Source: Macrolepiota albuminosa
Taxonomy: Eukaryota > Basidiomycota > Agaricomycetes > Agaricales > Agaricaceae
Assembly: GCA_027475525.1 (NCBI GenBank)
Contig: JAMWFC010000029.1
Span: forward strand, 310,001-374,000
Reading direction: 5' to 3'
DNA length: 64,000 nt
The notes beneath the pieces were generated by a model. The model did not search any database. It was given only the letters and a program-made list of their open reading frames with translations, and was not told the origin of the DNA. This document shows, piece after piece, positions 24,638 to 34,790 of this stretch (the first letter of the stretch is position 1; each line of letters opens with the position of its first letter). Made by a program: the position numbers and the translations under genes.

Positions 24638-24779
24638 ATTTGTTGAAACTGCTACCAGAAGGCTTACAATTTTCAGCCTTATAATTAAATGTTTATTTTG
24701 ACTCCTGGTGCATGTTGTGTCCTTAACTGCTGGTATAGCATTATTTTAATGCAGTGTTGAAAAGGCCAGAGTTTGAGTA

Positions 24780-25255
24780 CTAACACTCTGACAGAGATTG
24801 ATTGGGCCAAAGGTAAAAGTGAGTATAAGCTGCTATTCTTGACAGTATTCTACTTGTATCAAGGAGGTTAGAGAAAAGCATAGAGTATCAGTTTATGAGC
24901 ATGCTGCTATATGTACTTGCCAAGTTGGACATCTCTCTTTTGCAGACCTCAACCTACTGAATCCTTCTTCCTTGGCATGTCCTTATAGAAAGGCCTTCTA
25001 TGAGGATACTTGAAGTATAGGGAGTAAAGGCCAGATAGAAGATAAATGTAAAAGTGAATTTGTATGCACTCCTAGCCCAGAGTCTTCAGACAAGGCTATT
25101 GAGACAGGTGATAGGATTTATGCAGCCATTTTATGACCTCCTCAAACAGTAGCAGAGATTGGGGCTAGTCAGACCAATTTCCAGCATCTGGCCCAGACAT
25201 TTGCTGCTAACTCTGCATCTAAGTTATTTTTGGATGCAGTTTCTCATCACCTGCA
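24780..25255 (+). mobile_element. Decayed gypsy pol relic, left fragment
   Basis: A CG-free copy of the region encoding the protease-to-reverse-transcriptase linker of the chromovirus (compare 35,350-35,825). The words GAGATTGATTGG, AAAGGCCTTCTATGAGGAT and CACCTGCA can be aligned with the young element by eye, with C-to-T and G-to-A changes predominating. All frames are broken. It stops at the CTGCA target duplication and continues at 25,919 and again at 41,460. Confidence 0.75.
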
Positions 25256-25918
25256 TATCAGGGGACTCCTTATTTTTTCTCTCTTTCACTCATTATTCCT
25301 TCATTCTCTTTTTATCCATTTTCTTATTTCTTCTGCCATTCTTTTACTTTACTGCTTCTATTTTTTTCAACACTATCTATTAGTACTACTTTCAGCCTTT
25401 GAGGTGCTCTAGTTCTTTAGCTATCATTCAGACAAATATGGCTCTTCAATACCACATACAGACTGCTTATATAAGCTAGAGCTTGCTTATATTTTATGCA
25501 ATTGTTTATTTAATCAATTTTTGAATTTTTTAAGGTTTTGTTATCCTGTACAGTTGTTTGCCATGCTTCAGAGGCTCCAGAAGCATTAATTCTGGCATAG
25601 AAAATCTCTAGACTTGTTGTTTTTTTTAGATCTCCCTCTGCCAAGTAAGTAGTTATTATAATATTGTTAGTATATACTCTAATATACTTTGGATTTTTCT
25701 CTGCCAGCTGTGTGACTGAGCTATATGTTGAGAAATCAAACAGAGAACTCAGCAAAAAGAAGCAAAGCACATAGTGTTACAAGTGCTGAGAAGTGCATAG
25801 CTACTACAGAATCTGTTTATTAGTTGATATAATAAAGTTAAAAGCTTGTTTAACATATTCTATTCATTGTATGAGCTTGTTATTCTCAACACCATAGCCT
25901 CTAGAGATCATCCTTATA
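25256..25918 (+). mobile_element. Solo LTR, gypsy relative, inside the pol relic
   Basis: It begins TATCAGGGGACTCC (TGTCAGGGG with one G-to-A change) and ends CCTTATA (from CCTTACA). Perfect 5-bp target duplications, CTGCA, lie at 25,251-25,255 and 25,919-25,923. Removing the insertion rejoins the gypsy pol relic. A copia-type solo LTR sits inside it at 25,726-25,891. No internal region remains, so it is a recombined solo LTR. Confidence 0.85.
25726..25891. mobile_element. 166-bp solo LTR of Ty1/copia type
   Basis: It starts TGTTGAGAA and ends TTCTCAACA, a perfect 9-bp terminal inverted repeat typical of copia LTRs. Flanks CTATA (25,721-25,725) and CCATA (25,892-25,896) look like a 5-bp target duplication with one transition. 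It interrupts the gypsy-type LTR between its TGACTGAG and CCTCTAGAG words. There is no coding capacity. Confidence 0.75.
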
Positions 25919-26326
25919 CTGCAAGATTTTGAGAATATATAATATAATATAATAATATACAGGGAGCCCCTTGATCTCTTACCATGATGAGCGCTACTGA
26001 TACTGGCTGCTGCAACCATGCCTGATCTGCTGGCATGCCTTCCCCTACATCCATATCTCTGACAAAGGTCCTGTCACAGCAGATAGATCACCAAGAGGGC
26101 CCCCCAAACAGAACTGTGCCCCTCCACAGAGAAGTCTACTCAATACTAATACACAGATGGTGAAGAAATTTACTATTATACCCGACATGGAACTCCTTTC
26201 TGGCAAAAGGTACATCTACTAATAACACATGAATGTCCCAGAAACCGAACTCTTTTTAATCTGCAAACACAAAACACCCCCCACAAAAGCTGTAAATAAC
26301 AGTCACATCAAGTTCTGAAAAATACC

Positions 26327-27766
26327 ATGCCTACTCCACTCCCTGACAACATGAAGAAGAGACTGCAGAAGGTGAGCCCAGAAAAACAAGCAGGGGTACA
26401 TTGTCATAATAAAAAGAGAAGAAATATGGCAGCTGACTCCTTCTCTGACATGGAAGAACCAGAGGCTGAACTCAGCATGTCCTTCACATCTCCCCTGACA
26501 CCCATCCTACTTGTCGGTGAAAAGGACAACTCCCAACACAGAAGGGCCTGAGGAATGGCAACAGTATGGAAAAAATAACACTACTATAGTAGACCAGCAC
26601 TCACCCTTTCTATCTCCAACCATATAGCTAGGCAGTACTCCCCTCCCCTCTCCTTGAATAGAGGAGTAAAGGCCTCAGACCTAGCCTAAATCATAAAAAG
26701 GATGAAGCTAGTCACCACTAGTCAAGCTGAGGAACCAGGACTCAATTTTTCATAGGCACTGTCTACAGAACAGACTTCTAACTCTTCTTGCACTGCACAG
26801 GCAGACAGGACCCCACCAAGACTCCCTACTGGACTGATCAGAACTCAGACACCAGTCAGAGGTTTTCCAGAAGTATACCTATCCACCCCCCATGGTACAA
26901 TCTATGACCAGAACAAAGGGTACATTTTGACCAATATTCAGATCCTAAACTCTAGGTCCAGAGCTAGCAGCGCAGCAAGATGGATGACCTGGTGATTACA
27001 AGTAAAAGCCTGAAAGCACTAATTCTGAAAATGACTGGGGAAAGGGTGAAGCTGTCCTCCTCTTAACAGGAAAAGTTCCTTGCTTTGGTGGCTAGATTTG
27101 AATGTCAAAAACCTCCTTATTACTTCTTGGTCTCCAACATATTAGAGTGCACTTTTGAAGTGATAGTAAATAACAATGTTATATCAACACCAGAAATGAT
27201 TGTATTCTTCCTGCCTTACAATCCACCTGTTCTCAGATTCCTATGCACCATTGAAGGCTTCATGCTCAGTATCAGAAACAACACTACCATCCGGGAATTG
27301 GAGAAAGAAGTCACACATATAGTCTGTGAGACCCTACTGTCTGATGACACCTTCATAGCAACTGTAAAGAGTAAACTTACAGGTGACACCACATCCCAGC
27401 ATGACATGGAACTAGCAGCTGCAACTATATCAGCTATCAAAGTATGTCACTCCAAACTCAAGGTCCTAGTGAACCCCCCAAGAAAGCAATTGGTTTGTAA
27501 ATCCCTGTGAAATCTTTACTTCTGTTGATATCCAAATATAACATAGCCAAGCTACTTTTTCCTACTCCAAAGTCTCAGGAACACAACATTTGTGGACATG
27601 GACTTTGGATGTGCTATCTTGGTAGCAGAAGAGAAACACTTGCACTGCTTTAAGTGCAAAAGAGCTGACTATGAGCTCTTTAATTGCCCTTACTCCAAAC
27701 TCAAAGACTGGATGGCAAACAAAGGTAAAGAACTTGAAGAGATGGCAGAATTTGCACAATCTAGCT
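26327..27766 (+). pseudogene. LINE ORF1 (gag-like, zinc knuckle), broken
   Basis: Three collinear open pieces (26,327-26,551, 27,085-27,510, 27,590-27,766) are separated by stops. The first starts MPTPLPDNMKKRLQ and is basic and acidic in patches. The second is a globular 140-residue block. The third carries a CCHC-like knuckle, HCFKCKRADYELFNCPY, in which the expected His position is Tyr. ORF1 proteins of this type bind LINE RNA. The frame breaks are explained by CG-to-TG or CG-to-CA decay. It lies directly upstream of ORF2. Confidence 0.7.
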
Positions 27767-28297
27767 GAATGCACAAAGATCAATGAGGTTGACAAGGATT
27801 TTCTAGAGAAAGAAGTAGGAGACTGGGGAGAAAGTCTTTTAACTATGCAGAAAATAACTCCGATTGTTGGTAAACTTACATAGAAATATTGTCAGGCTGC
27901 CTCTAAATCATATATTTATTCCTCCATCCTGAGCCCATAAACTAAGATAAATTTACTGTGTTCAAGAACATTAGGTAATTTTAGTTAGGCTCTTTGACCA
28001 AGCTGGGAAATGCTTGGGTAGCAACATATTTACGTGGGTAGTGCCATTGGTAGCAGCTCTATTTAAGTCTTCATCTAATGCAGACATTATCTAATACTCA
28101 AACCTGACACAATGAATACACTTATATTAAACATGGTTGACAATTATGGCAACAGTTACCTTCTCGCCTAGGCAGGAGAAGCCTATGGCCATATCATTGA
28201 CCAAGGCCCTAATGGCAGCCTGGAAGGGATCAGCGATGAAGCGTGGCTTACCTAAATGCATACAGTGGCTCAAAAAACTGTCCCAATGTTTCATACT

Positions 28298-28451
28298 TTT
28301 TGAAAGATGACATTGGCATGAAGGATGGGAAGTACTTAAAATCCTGATTAAATCATGTAAAATACTATGGCATCTTTTGAAAGATGACATTGGCATGAAG
28401 GATGGGAAGTACTTAAAATCCTGATTAAATCATGTAAAATACTATGGCATC
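28298..28451. repeat. Perfect 77-bp tandem duplication in the left Tc1 arm
   Basis: Bases 28,298-28,374 equal 28,375-28,451 exactly, with a mismatch at the very next base. The right arm of the same transposon (29,930-30,150) has this stretch once, so the duplication is not a property of the element. Confidence 0.97.
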
Positions 28452-28566
28452 GTAGCTACAGAATGAATTTAGGTTTATGTAATCAAGATCAAAACTGATG
28501 GAGCAATAGCCATTTTAAAATATTCACTCATTGGGACAGTTTTTTGAGCATCTCTAATTTTAGTAT

Positions 28567-29663
28567 CTAGTACTTTGTATGTCCTCCATTTGCCTTGATA
28601 ACTGCTTGAATCCTTCTAGGCATGCTTTCTATTAGTCTTTGGCATATCTCTGGTGGTATTTCATCCCACTCCTTTGCAACCCTCTCCCATAATTCATGCA
28701 CACCATAAGGAGGTGTTTCATACTGCCTAAGTTGCTCTTTGAGGTACTTCCAGAGATGTTCAATAGGGTTGAGATCAGGGGATTGGGCTAGCCACCAAAG
28801 GACATTAAAGTTGTTGTCCTCAAACCACTTGTCAGCCCTCTTGGAGTTGTGTTTGGAGTTATTGTCCTGTTGAAAGTAGTAGGCACCCTCCTCCATCTCC
28901 AACTTCTCAAAGTTCTCCTTTGCTCCATCATCTAAAATTTCACAGTACTGCTCTGCATTCATGATCCCCACCACCTCTACAAGCTTTTCTACCCCATTCC
29001 AACTCATACAGCCCCATACTATGAGATTATTCCCTCCTCCATGCTTCACAGTAGGTGTAGTTGTTCAGTCTTGAAATGTCTTCTTCTTGTAGCTTCCACA
29101 CATACTGCTTCCCATCTGACCCAATCCTATTAATCTTTGTCTCATCTGTCCACAACACCCTTTTCCAGTCCTCTATAGTCCAGTTCTGATGCTTCTGAGC
29201 CCATTTAAGCTGTAGTTGTCAATGTTTAGCTTTGAGCATAGGAACTTTTCTCTTGGTAGCAGACCAATACCCCTCCTCCTTCAACACATTCCAGACAGTC
29301 TTGAAAGAGACAGGGTTGGAAATGATGTTGTTGATAAAATTAGTGGCCTGGACAGCTGTATCAAGTCTCCTAGTTGAGATTTGTCAAACAATAGCCTGTT
29401 TATCACATGGAGTAAGCTTAGCAGGATGGCCTCCAGGATGGTTTTCCTTGTCCATCTCCAACTCTCTACCAATCCTCCCAGTAGTAGACTTCCCTAGACC
29501 AGTTTGAGCTCCAATCTAACCAGAGAATACCCTTGAGCAAGAAGAGAAGCAACAGTAGAGTGTTGTGCAGCTAGACCAGTTTGAGCTCCAATCTAACCAG
29601 AGAATACCCTTGAGCAAGAAGAGAAGCAACAGTAGAGTGTTGTGCAGAAAGAATAGGTTTCAT
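28567..29663 (-). pseudogene. Tc1-type DDE transposase, broken
   Basis: Read from 29,663 (MKPILSAQHSTVASLLAQGY, the DNA-binding helix region) down to 28,567. The central part has WTDETKINRIGSDGKQYVW, with the first catalytic Asp. An intact 160-codon frame (29,049-28,567) carries FQQDNNSKH with the second Asp. AQSPDLNPIEHLW has the third acidic residue, about 34 positions on. A frameshift and at least two stops separate the N-terminal part from the rest. The 77-bp and 127-bp duplications (29,494-29,853) add further breaks. Tc1 transposases cut and paste at TA dinucleotides; this copy cannot act. Confidence 0.88.
29494..29647. repeat. Perfect 77-bp tandem duplication in the transposase pseudogene
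   Basis: Bases 29,494-29,570 equal 29,571-29,647 exactly, with a mismatch immediately before and after. It overlaps the 127-bp duplication that follows. Confidence 0.97.
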
Positions 29664-29853
29664 GATAGTGGTTGAAGGTCAAGATGTGGTTCAACCAGCT
29701 TGAACTACTCCCAAATATATCTAAACGAGAATACCCTTGAGCAAGAAGAGAAGCAACAGTAGAGTGTTGTGCAGAAAGAATAGGTTTCATGATAGTGGTT
29801 GAAGGTCAAGATGTGGTTCAACCAGCTTGAACTACTCCCAAATATATCTAAAC
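29600..29853. repeat. Perfect 127-bp tandem duplication
   Basis: Bases 29,600-29,726 equal 29,727-29,853 exactly, with mismatches at both edges. This is the only duplication here that is not 77 bp. Its length is again a common assembler k-mer value. Confidence 0.97.
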
Positions 29854-30249
29854 ATGGTCACATGACTTTGGTTATATTCCCACATGCAACTTACTCTTTA
29901 TTTCTGAGTAAAATAGGGATAAACCTGAAAAATTAGAGATGCTCAAAAAACTGTCCCAATGAGTGAATATTTTAAAATGGCTATTGCTCCATCAGTTTTG
30001 ATCTTGATTACATAAACCTAGATTCATTCTGTAGCTACGATGCCATAGTATTTTACATGATTTAATCAGGATTTTACATACTTCCCATCCTTCATGCCAA
30101 TGTCATCTTTCAAAAAGTATAAAACATTGGGACAGTTTTTTGAGCCACTGTATGCAGATAGAGAGAGATGATGGCTACACAGGCAATTTGAGCTTAAACA
30201 GGGAAATGCCTCCCTCCCAAGAACAAAGCCAGGAGGCCAGAATAAAAGA

Positions 30250-33125
30250 GGAGCACTTACAATAGCATCTCTGAACATCAAGGGTGGTGGAACACAGTCC
30301 ACACACCAAAAATAGTATTACATACATCAAATAATGAGAGAAAGTTGCATAGATATACTAGCAATTCAAGAGACATACCTTGACAAGTAAAACACAGAGA
30401 AACTGAACAAATTATTTGATGGAAAGCTACATTTCATATCAAGCCTAGATCCAAATAAACTAAACGCTAAAGAAGTAGCCTTTGCACTGAATAAAAGCAT
30501 TGTAAAGTGGTCCAAAATATGACACCAAATTCTAGAAGGAGAAAGGGCACTAGTGATCAAAATACCCTAGCATGACAACACCACAATGAGTATAGTAAAT
30601 ACATATGCTTCAAACAACCTTAGAAAGAACAAAACTTTCTGGAAAAACATGGGAATGCACTGGAAAATGAGACCCCTCATGCTAGAGCCAAGCATAGTTT
30701 TACAGGACATTAACATAGTAAAGGAGGCCATAGATCGCCTGCCTGCCCATGTAGATCCCACTGAAAATGTCAATGCTCTTATTGATATCAAATCACGCTT
30801 TGACTTAGCAGATGGCTGCCTGCCCATGTAGATCCCACTGAAAATGTCAATGCTCTTATTGATATCAAATCACGCTTTGACTTAGCAGATGGATGGCACA
30901 GAGAAACCCCAACAACGATGGACTTCACTTTTCAAATGCAAAATAGACCCATTCAATCACAAATAGACTGAAAATATGTAAAAGAAAACCTTATACCATT
31001 TAGCTAGAACTAGCATATTAAGAGGACTGCTATAAACACTAACTATGCAATAGTCTAAATGATATTCATATACTCAAACAGCCTTACTTTGGGAAAGGGA
31101 GATATGCCATGCTGGCTCTACTAGTAAAAAATGCCAAACTCATGAAAACTCTCATGGAAATGGAAAGGAAACATTAAGCAGACCTTAAAATATCTGCCCA
31201 TGAAAGATGATTCAATTTCAACCCACAAATGTTACACAAGGCTTTCAAATTACAACTAATAGAAGAAGTCTGCAGACATTTAAAAAGCCTAAAGTCAAAG
31301 ATCCTAAAAGAGATTAGTGCCTTAACAAAAAAAAGATAAACTGCAGGCCCTGAACAATGCACTGCTAAATGAGGATGAAAAAAGAAAGAAAGCTGCAATA
31401 ATCAACAAAAGAATTTGGAACTTAGAAATGTTACGATTTACAAGAGCAAGGGACACAGTATCCACAAGCTGCTATATACATGGTGAGACAATTTTAAAAC
31501 AGTAGATAGATATGAACAAAGAATGCTTACCAAGAGAAATAATAGCTGCCTTAAGGTGACCATCCTTCTTTAACGACAAACTCAAAAAAAAATCAAATAA
31601 AATGGTGGAAATTGCACAACTATATCATGAAAATCTCCAGAAAAATAATGTGCTCCAAAACACAGATGCTAACAAGGAACATACAAAGAAAGCACTCAGG
31701 TCCAGAAAGCAATGAACACGCTAAAAAGCAGGAAAGCAGCTGGCCTTAACAGCATCATCCACAAATTGTGGCTTGCCATGAAAATGGTGCCGGAAGATAA
31801 AAAAGAAAGTTTTAACATCACAGATGCTCTGACAATAATCTTCAATGACATACAGAAATATGGGATGGAGCTGAATACTGGCTTTGCTGATAGATTGCTA
31901 TGCCCTCTATATAAAAAAGGAGATAAAATGAATATTGGAAACTACTGACCTATAACAGTTTTAAATACAGATTATAAGATCTTTATGAAAGTACTTACCA
32001 CCAGGCTGAGTGGGGTCACATAAAACCTCATTCACACTGACCAGGCTGGGTTTATGACAGGTCGCAAAATAGAAAATCAAACAGAATTAGCACAACTCAC
32101 AATAGATTGGTGCAGTAAAATGAAAATGGATGAAATGGTAATATGCCTAGATCAAGAGAAAGCGTACAATAGGATTCTCCATCCTTTTATTTGGGCATTT
32201 CTGAAAAAGTTCAGCATCTCAAAAGGTTTCATAGACACAATAAAAGCTCTCTATTCTGACACATACACAAAAGTCATTCTGAATGGTGAAGTGAGTGACA
32301 AGTTTCAAGTAACAAGAGGCATAAGACAAGGAGACCCACTATCATACATGCTCTTCAACCTAGCAATTAAATCACTTGCCCAAATAATTAGAAAATTATC
32401 TCTAAAAGGCATCAATATTGGAAAAAACATGAAAAGGCTAATCATAACTCTCTTTGCTGATGACATCATGGTGTATCTTGGGAAGGAGAATAGCTTCTAT
32501 GACCTAGAGAGAATCCTGAGGGCCTGGTGCAAGGCATCAGAAGCACATTTCAATATTCCAAAAACTATGATAGTTCTAGTTGGCACAAATAATTATAGAA
32601 GTACTTTAATAAATACATGCAAGTTTAGAATGGATGGTAGAACTATTCCAATGAAAATTAAAATAGCAGATAAAAGTGAAGCAACATGCTTGTTGAGCGC
32701 ATTTATAGGGAATGGTATTGAAAATGCCAGTGTGTGGACACCAACAGTAGAAGCAATAGTAAGAGACCTCAAAAGATGAGGGAGAAATAACCCCACCCTG
32801 AAAGGCAAATGCTTAATAATAGGCATGGTGGTAAGTGATAGATCCCAATATTGTGCATGGGTGCAAGGCATGCCAAGGCAAATTGAAGACCTCCTAACAA
32901 AAATATCAAAAAAATTCCTATGTAGAACAAAAGCTTCCCTGATGATAGGGATAAATACACTGCAACTCCCCTTTGGGCAGGGGGGGTGAAAAGTTCTAGA
33001 TATTAGAATAAGGAACAAGGCAATAGAACTGATGAAAATACAACACTACCTAAAATTTGACAATGAACAGCCAAAATAAGCTTATGTTGCAGACCAGATC
33101 ATCAGTGAGAAAGTTATAAAAGAAC
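30250..33125 (+). pseudogene. LINE ORF2, 5' part: endonuclease and reverse transcriptase
   Basis: Collinear broken frames. The endonuclease domain is visible as LTIASLNIKGGG near 30,260, an IQET word near 30,365 and INIVKEAIDRLPAHVD at 30,712-30,760. The reverse transcriptase follows, with KKGDKMNIGNY (about 31,915), TDQAGFMTGR (32,040), ICLDQEKAYNRI (32,145), RGIRQGDPLSYMLF (32,315) and the catalytic ADDIMVYL (32,457). Stops interrupt the frame at several places, notably 31,946 and after 32,779. A 77-bp duplication at 30,739 adds a frameshift. The frame is cut at 33,125 by the chromovirus and resumes at 39,397. Confidence 0.88.
30739..30892. repeat. Perfect 77-bp tandem duplication in LINE ORF2
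   Basis: Bases 30,739-30,815 equal 30,816-30,892 exactly, with mismatches at both edges. It shifts the endonuclease frame. Confidence 0.97.
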
Positions 33126-33130
33126 CTGCC

Positions 33131-33451
33131 TGTCAGGGGACTCCTCGCTCTTGTCTGGTCACAATTTCCTTTTCCGGAGTTTCCGGAGAACTCCAGAGCA
33201 TTTCCCATGCCCCGGAGTTCTCCTGGCCTCCCGGAGCTAGCCGTTGGATACTGTACAGTCGTTCCCACGCCCGTCCACCCCCGTACTGATGTGCTGCACT
33301 GGCAGAGGAATCCTTAGACTTGTTCTCTTTGGATTTCCCTCTGCCAGGTGATTAGTTATTGATTGTACTGTCGTTACTGGCTCTAATATACTTTGGATTT
33401 CCCTCTGCCAGTTGTGTGATAGTGCCGCAACCTCCGGAGGTCGCCCTTACA
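33131..33451 (+). repeat. 5' LTR of the chromovirus
   Basis: 321 bp, from TGTCAGGGGACTCC to CGCCCTTACA. It holds an inverted repeat around the predicted RNA start and two direct copies of GGATTTCCCTCTGCCAG (33,331-33,347 and 33,395-33,411). There is no canonical TATA box upstream of the predicted start at 33,316. Confidence 0.95.
33299..33347 (+). promoter_or_regulatory. Stem-loop presenting the self-primer in its loop
   Basis: CTGGCAGAGGAATCC (33,299-33,313) pairs with GGATTTCCCTCTGCCAG (33,331-33,347), with a two-base bulge. The loop between contains AGACTTGTTCT (33,316-33,326). This 11-mer is the exact complement of the presumed primer-binding site just after the LTR. A second copy of the right arm lies at 33,395-33,411 and could form an alternative stem. 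The fold is visible in sequence; its function is inferred. Confidence 0.6.
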
Positions 33452-33453
33452 GC

Positions 33454-33464
33454 AGAACAAGTCT
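33454..33464 (+). promoter_or_regulatory. Self-complementary primer-binding site
   Basis: AGAACAAGTCT, two bases after the 5' LTR, is the perfect reverse complement of AGACTTGTTCT at 33,316-33,326 in the LTR. Tf1/sushi elements prime minus-strand DNA synthesis by folding the first 11 bases of their own RNA onto such a site instead of using a tRNA. I see no tRNA-like PBS here. The predicted transcript would start at 33,316. Confidence 0.72.
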
Positions 33465-33559
33465 CCTAATTCCGGTCTGGAAGCCCCCCATAGCCGTCAG
33501 AAGAATTCTCTGGCTCCTATCTACCGCTTCTCCACCAGTTTTAAGCATCTGGACCTTCT

Positions 33560-34790
33560 ATGTCTCAGCTTGCCTCTTCAGACACTCCTCCGGACGCTAC
33601 AGCTCCTCAGGATGAAGCCTGGACTCGCTTGCTCCACCTAGAGGCTCAAGTGCAGCTTACTCAAGCTTCCCTCACTCACCACACCACCAAACTCTCCACC
33701 CTCCGACAAACCACTGAAACCATCTCCGACTCCCTCCGGGCACTCCTAGAGCATCTCAACACCACTCCCTTGGTTGCTACCGCAACCCCAGCAGCGGCAC
33801 TGCCCCCCGCTGTTCAGCCATCCTCTCCGAATCCTCTGAGGACCCAAGGGACCCCACGTGCGCTCCTCCCCTGACCAGCAATCCCGGACGCCTACGATGG
33901 CGACTGCATGACCGGAGAACGATTTCTACAGTCGTGCCTCACCTATATCCAGCTCTGCGGGGACGACTTCGTCTCGGACAACCTGAAAATCGCATGGGTT
34001 CTCTCCTACATGAAGTCTGGGAGAGCGGCCACCTACGCACTGCGGGTTTTCCGACGCCCCGGAGGTGTTGCGGGGTTTGCAAACTGGGCCGCATTTGAGC
34101 AGGAGTTCCAGGACGAGTTCTTCCCCCGGAACCCAGCCAAGGCAGCTGCGCTGGTCCTCCGAGACAGGGATCAATACGGACAAGGGAGGCGCTCGCTGGA
34201 CAAATACATTGACTCCTTCCGGGCACTAGTTGAGCAGGCCGGGTACCCCGATGGACTGCAACTCTGCCTCACCTTCCGGGAAGGGCTCCAATCCACTCTG
34301 ATGGAGCGTATTGACAACCTTGCAGAAGGACGTCCAGCCAACAACCAAGTCGCCTCCTGGTACCGAGTAGCAGCTCATGGAACTTAAGTGCAGCCTGCGC
34401 CAAGCTCCGGCCATGGCAACAGCCCCACGTCCTCAGATCCCTCTCCCCCATCCCGTAGCAGCTGTGTTCCACCCTCCCAGCCTCCCAGCTCCCTCCGCAG
34501 GGCCCACACTGCCCCCGGGGGCCCCTATGGATGTGGACTCCTCCCGCCAGCGTGCCAACCTACCTCTTCTGTGCCGGCGCTGCGGCACCCCTGGTCACTT
34601 TGCACGCCGTTGCCCGCTGGGCCTCGAGGTGCGTTACCTAGCCCCGGAGGAGCAGGAAGAGCTACTCCTGCAGCTCCTGGCAGCCAAGGATGCAGCCGGA
34701 GCACCCTCTCCAGACACGGCAGCGCCGGAGGCCCGGGAGCAGGAGCGGAGTGCGGATGCGTCAGAAGGAGGGAGCCCGGAGGATTTTTAG
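33560..34790 (+). pseudogene. Chromovirus gag (capsid, zinc knuckle), broken
   Basis: It starts MSQLASSDTPPD with a coiled-coil-like stretch. A TGA (near 33,872) then interrupts the frame before the capsid-like block (33,908-34,370). That block contains the NWAAFEQEFQDEFFP and SLDKYIDSFRAL words typical of Ty3 gag. A frameshift near 34,370 leads into the nucleocapsid, with the CCHC knuckle CRRCGTPGHFARRC, and a stop at 34,790. Gag packages the element RNA into particles. The TGA is consistent with CGA-to-TGA change. Confidence 0.85.

Larger units (their letters stand above)
22579..24779. other. CG-depleted repeat DNA, left part of the transposon block
   Basis: AT-rich sequence almost free of CG. 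It contains the LTR-in-LTR nest (23,093-23,900, listed separately) and a 77-bp duplication at 24,484. The remainder (22,580-23,090 and 23,900-24,780) is decayed repeat that I could not assign. There is a short local repeat (GCCACCATTCCATTCATCTC) twice near 24,260 and 24,306. No gene is present. Confidence 0.6.
28263..30150 (-). mobile_element. Tc1/mariner DNA transposon with long inverted repeats
   Basis: It is bounded by TA (28,261-28,262 and 30,151-30,152). The termini CAGTGGCTCAAAAAACTGTC are perfect inverted repeats, and homology continues inward for about 220-290 bp on each side. The inner edge of each arm carries a second, inverted copy of the terminal word (CTCAAAAAACTGTCCCAATG), at about 28,529-28,550 and 29,938-29,960. 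A transposase pseudogene lies between. It is inserted at a TA inside the 5' part of LINE ORF2. Three k-mer-sized duplications lie within, inflating the length by up to 281 bp. Confidence 0.92.

Noticed and set aside
29232..29507. Plus-strand 91-codon frame inside the Tc1 element
   Set aside because: It is the antisense shadow of the transposase pseudogene, which has clear DDE motifs on the minus strand.
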